Shown here: positions 60,659 to 64,000 of the stretch, in pieces | How positions within the stretch are numbered: position 1 is the first letter of the stretch | How the letters are laid out: each line of letters begins with the position of its first letter | Assembly (NCBI GenBank): GCA_945874825.1 | Contig: CAMCIK010000008.1 | Location: 1-64,000 of the forward strand | Source of the DNA: Phenylobacterium deserti | Lineage (GTDB): Bacteria > Pseudomonadota > Alphaproteobacteria > Caulobacterales > Caulobacteraceae | Length of the DNA: 64,000 nucleotides | Direction: 5' to 3' | Position numbers and translations under genes: made by a program | The notes under the pieces: generated by a model | Told to the model about the DNA's origin: nothing | What the model saw: the letters and a program-made list of their open reading frames with translations, nothing else | The model's database searches: none

Positions 60659-61981
60659 ATGAAACGCCTCGTACTCGGCCTGGCCACGGCGGGCCTGGCC
60701 CTCGTGCTGGGAACGGCTGTTGCCGTCTCGGCCTCCAAGAAGGAAGAAGCCGCCCTGGCGGCGGCGCGCACCCAGGGAATGGCAGAGGCCCCCGCCGTCG
60801 CCCAGGCGGCCGGCATCGCCTGCCAGGTCACCGACGCGCGCTTCGTCGGCAAGATGGTGGATCCCAAGACCAAGGCCGCCACCAACTTCTACGAGATCGA
60901 CTGCGATCGCGGCGTCGGCTTCGTCCTTCAGGCTCCCGCCGGCGTCAAGCCCACCGCCTTCAGCTGCGTCGAGGCCAATTCTACCCAGCCGGACGGCAAG
61001 CCGCCGTCCCTGCCCTGCAAACTGCCTGGAAACGCCAATGCGCTGGCTGACCTTGCGCCCCTCCTGACCAAGGCGGGGGTGGCCTGTACACCTGACGCCG
61101 CCCGGGGCATTGGCCAGACGGCCAAGAACACCTTCCTTGAAGTCTCCTGCCAGGGCGGCTCCGGTTATGTCCTGCAGGTTGATGCGCCGGCCAATCCCGA
61201 TGGCACCGCGGTCGCCAACGACTGCCTGACCTTCGACGCGACCGCCGGCAACATCAAGTGCACCCTGCATGACGCCGCCTACCGCCTGGCCGTTGTCGAC
61301 CGCTACGCCGCGGCCGCCAACAATGGCTGCGTGGTGAAGGATCGCCGTTACATCGGCATGTCTCAGGGAGGATCGAGTTATTACGAAGCCTCCTGCCAGG
61401 ACGGCAAGGGCTACATCTACAAGGTCGAGAAGGGCCAGGTCTCCCAGACCACGTCCTGCGAGAAGGCCATGGCCCTGCTGGGCGGCTGCACCCTGACGGA
61501 CGCCAAGGAGGCCCAGACCGCCCAGGCCGGCCTCTATTCGAATCTGTCCAAGAAGGCCGGCTTCGACTGCCAGGTCTCCAAGTATGCGCCCTTCCCCGCA
61601 CCGGCCGGCAAGGACGTCGTTGAGATGGCCTGCGCCAACCGCCCGGACGGTGCCGTCGGCATCTTCACGGCCAAGGCCGAAACCACCCAGGTGGTGGACT
61701 GCGCCCGAGCGCCGATCGTCGGATACCGCTGCTCCTTCTCCAAACCTGAGGCCTCCCTCAAGGCCGTGACGAGTGACCTCAAGAAGATGGGCAAGACGGA
61801 GTGCGAGGTCTCGGCGGTACGCGTGCTCGGCAAGACCGCGACCGGCACCACATACCTCGAGACCGCCTGCGCTGACGGCCTCAAGGGCTATATCCTGGAG
61901 TACAAGAGCGAGCCTCTGACGCCGATCAACGCCGTGGGCTGCGCCTTCTCCAGGGATTGCGCCCTGCCCGGCAACAAGTAG
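60659..61981 (+). CDS. Secreted/periplasmic cysteine-repeat protein, five degenerate ~80-aa repeats with four Cys each
   Basis: Signal-like MKRLVLGLATAGLALVLGTAVAVSA; exactly 20 Cys by hand count in five groups of four; repeat marker YxExxC (FYEIDC/FLEVSC/YYEASC/VVEMAC/YLETAC). Confidence 0.85.
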   Translation: MKRLVLGLATAGLALVLGTAVAVSASKKEEAALAAARTQGMAEAPAVAQAAGIACQVTDARFVGKMVDPKTKAATNFYEIDCDRGVGFVLQAPAGVKPTAFSCVEANSTQPDGKPPSLPCKLPGNANALADLAPLLTKAGVACTPDAARGIGQTAKNTFLEVSCQGGSGYVLQVDAPANPDGTAVANDCLTFDATAGNIKCTLHDAAYRLAVVDRYAAAANNGCVVKDRRYIGMSQGGSSYYEASCQDGKGYIYKVEKGQVSQTTSCEKAMALLGGCTLTDAKEAQTAQAGLYSNLSKKAGFDCQVSKYAPFPAPAGKDVVEMACANRPDGAVGIFTAKAETTQVVDCARAPIVGYRCSFSKPEASLKAVTSDLKKMGKTECEVSAVRVLGKTATGTTYLETACADGLKGYILEYKSEPLTPINAVGCAFSRDCALPGNK

Positions 61982-62005
61982 GGCGGGCATAGTCCCGAAT
62001 GACGA

Positions 62006-62041
62006 GGGCCCGCGGGATCGCTTCCGCGGGCCCTTTTCTTT
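62006..62041 (+). terminator. Intrinsic terminator after the cysteine-repeat gene
   Basis: GGGCCCGCGG-GATCGCTT-CCGCGGGCCC followed by TTTTCTTT. Confidence 0.85.
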
Positions 62042-62059
62042 GCCCCCGGGGTCGGAAGC

Positions 62060-63601
62060 TCAGATGGCCGCCTCGATGAATCTTGGGCCCCGCTGGGACA
62101 TGGCGCTGGCGAAGGCGGCCTCGAAGGACTCGCCGGTCTCGCAGCGCGCGGCCTCGACCCCCAGACCCCGGGCCAGGGACACCCAGTCGATCTTGGGATC
62201 GCCGAGGTCCAGCAGCTTGCGCGCCGAGGGGCCCGGCTGGCCAGCGCCGGTCCGGTTCATCTCGATATTCAGGATGCGGTAGCTGTGGTTGGCGAAGACC
62301 ACCACGGTGACGTCCAGCTTCTCGCGGGCCATCGTCCACAGGCTCTGCACCGTGTACATGGCCGAGCCGTCGCCGTTCAGGGACACCACCTTGCGGTCCG
62401 GACAGGCCACCGCCGCGCCAATGGCCATGGGGCCACCGATGCCGATGGCACCACCCGTCAGGGCCAGGACCTCGTGGGGAACCGTGGTCATGCAGGGCAC
62501 GGCGATCCCGCCCCCGGAGGTGACCGCGTCGTCGCACAGGATGGCTCCCTCGGGCAGGTGACGGGCCACGGCCACGCCGCAGGCCTGGGGCGTCAGGGCA
62601 CCAGACGCCGGGCTGGCCGGGCGCTTCAGGGGCTGGGACGGACCCGAGGCCGGGGCACCCAGGGCGTCCGCCAGGGCCTCCAGGGCGGCGGCGGCGTCCG
62701 TAGCGCGGTCAGCCAGGGAGAGGGTGGCACAACCGTCGGGCACAAGCAGGCTGGGCCGGCCCGGATAGGCGAAGAAGGCGACAGGCTGGGTGGTGCCGGC
62801 AAAGACCATCAGGTCCGTCCCGGCCAGTTCCTCCAGGGCGGCCTCGCCGAAGTACTGCATCCGGGCCGGGGCGAAGACCCCCGCGCCCCGGGGCTGGCGG
62901 GCCACGAAGGTGTCGGTCAGGACGCGCACGCCGGCAGCCTGCAGCCGGGCGGCCTGGACCAGGCCAGCGGCCAGGCAGGCACCGCCGCCGATCAGCACCA
63001 CTGGCGCCGAGGCGGACCGGATCGCCCGGGCAGTAACCTCCACGGATTCCCCGTCCGGCGCGCGCGGCCCGGGACACGAGGCCGCGGCGAAGGTGGTGTC
63101 TGTCTCCGTCCAGGCCGCGTCCGCCGGCAGGATCAGGCTGACGGGCCCAGCGGGCGGGCCATGGCTGGCCGTGATGGCCTCTGCGGTGACAGCGGCCACG
63201 GTATCCGCGCTGTCCGCCGACTTCACCCAGAGAGAATTGGCCGCAACGATGGACGGGATGTCCGAGTTCAACGGGGCGTCGTACTGGCGGTGATAGGTGG
63301 CGTGGTCGCCGACCACATTGACGAGGGGCGTGTAGGCCCGGCGGGCATTGTGCAGGTTGGCCAGGCCATTTCCGTAGCCAGGCCCCAGGTGCAGCAGGGT
63401 GCAGGCGGGGGTCCCCGTCATCCGGCCATAGCCGTCGGCGGCGCCGGTGGCCACGCCTTCGAACAGGCACAGGACCGGACGCATGGCCGGCTGGCCGTCC
63501 AGGGCGCTGACGAACTGCATCTCACTGGTACCGGGATTGGCGAAGCAGGCGGTCACGCCGTTCTCCACCAGGGTGCGCATCAGGGCGTCGGCGCCGTTCA
63601 T
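62060..63601 (-). CDS. Acetolactate synthase large subunit-like ThDP enzyme
   Basis: CFANPGTSEMQFVSALD; GAADGYGRMTGTPACTLLHLGPGYGNGLANLHNARRAYTPLVNVVGDHA; GDGSAMYTVQSLWTMAREKLDVTVVVFANHSYRIL. Confidence 0.92.
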   Translation of the reverse strand: MNGADALMRTLVENGVTACFANPGTSEMQFVSALDGQPAMRPVLCLFEGVATGAADGYGRMTGTPACTLLHLGPGYGNGLANLHNARRAYTPLVNVVGDHATYHRQYDAPLNSDIPSIVAANSLWVKSADSADTVAAVTAEAITASHGPPAGPVSLILPADAAWTETDTTFAAASCPGPRAPDGESVEVTARAIRSASAPVVLIGGGACLAAGLVQAARLQAAGVRVLTDTFVARQPRGAGVFAPARMQYFGEAALEELAGTDLMVFAGTTQPVAFFAYPGRPSLLVPDGCATLSLADRATDAAAALEALADALGAPASGPSQPLKRPASPASGALTPQACGVAVARHLPEGAILCDDAVTSGGGIAVPCMTTVPHEVLALTGGAIGIGGPMAIGAAVACPDRKVVSLNGDGSAMYTVQSLWTMAREKLDVTVVVFANHSYRILNIEMNRTGAGQPGPSARKLLDLGDPKIDWVSLARGLGVEAARCETGESFEAAFASAMSQRGPRFIEAAI

Positions 63602-63638
63602 GTGGTCTGGGCCTCCCCGCCCGTGCCGGCCCTTCGGG

Positions 63639-64000
63639 TCAGGCCGTCTCGAAAACTATGACGCCAGGGTCCGGCGCTTTCGCAAACATCCGCCCGATGA
63701 AGGCCGCCCGCAAGGCCCGCGCCACCGGCTGGGCGATGTAGCCCTTGTCAGTGATCTCCCCGGCGTTGGCGTCGGGGCCGTCCGGCAGGACCAGGGCCCG
63801 GGCCACCCGCCCCGCACCGCCCCCACCCCGGGCGTTGTGAGCGCTGACCGCGGCGTGCACGGCCTCTGCCACCGCCTCCAGGGGGTGGCCGGGACGGGGA
63901 TAGAAGAGCAGGCCCACGCCGGCCTCGCCCTCACCGCAGACGATGGCGTCGGTGACCGCGTCGCCCACCGCGCCGATCACGGCGATCCGCAGCTCGCCCA
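63639..64000 (-). CDS. C-terminal part of a feruloyl-CoA synthase-like AMP-binding enzyme, truncated by window edge
   Basis: LRIAVIGAVGDAVTDAIVCGEGEAGVGLLFYP ... ARALVLPDGPDANAGEITDKGYIAQ resembles the C-terminus of Fcs-type ligases; frame is open to the window end. Confidence 0.65.
   Translation of the reverse strand, partial: GELRIAVIGAVGDAVTDAIVCGEGEAGVGLLFYPRPGHPLEAVAEAVHAAVSAHNARGGGGAGRVARALVLPDGPDANAGEITDKGYIAQPVARALRAAFIGRMFAKAPDPGVIVFETA

Noticed and set aside
61073-61978. Nucleotide-level tandem repeat in the cysteine-repeat gene
   Set aside because: Repeats are visible only at the amino-acid pattern level; no long nucleotide identity, so not a recent DNA tandem duplication.

Overview
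This window is a high-GC alphaproteobacterial chromosome segment, most likely Caulobacterales (Caulobacter/Phenylobacterium-like; inferred from gene content, not tested). It is almost fully coding and mostly housekeeping. The main blocks are: 5-oxoprolinase/hydantoinase (5' truncated); pepN and a PleC-like kinase; a compact EF-hand / ECF sigma / anti-sigma / CnrX-like sensor operon; glnE; a two-component pair and DegP; cytochrome c maturation genes ccmI-E-F-H (cycHJKL order); a second two-component pair with a PepSY protein; DnaJ-like, YcgN and ABC-F proteins; a NitT/TauT-type ABC transporter; DUF2336; ilvE and a third two-component pair; proC; ubiK/lgt/MidA-like/pgeF; prs; rplY-pth-ychF; the bc1 complex; trmL; hemF; cca and NUDIX; an MFS exporter; an SDR; a small AT-rich islet with a cupin; Ada/AlkA plus Ogt; GNATs; an MBL hydrolase; a cysteine-repeat secreted protein; and a ThDP enzyme next to the 3' end of a feruloyl-CoA synthase-like gene. 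I found no rRNA, tRNA, CRISPR array, transposase or prophage. The strongest candidates for undescribed biology are (1) a secreted 440-aa protein made of five degenerate repeats, each with exactly four cysteines (60659-61981), and (2) the overlapping EF-hand/ECF/anti-sigma/metal-sensor-like operon (8749-10988). All family names come from reading the translations; no database search was run. Start sites were adjusted by hand where the longest ORF looked over-extended.
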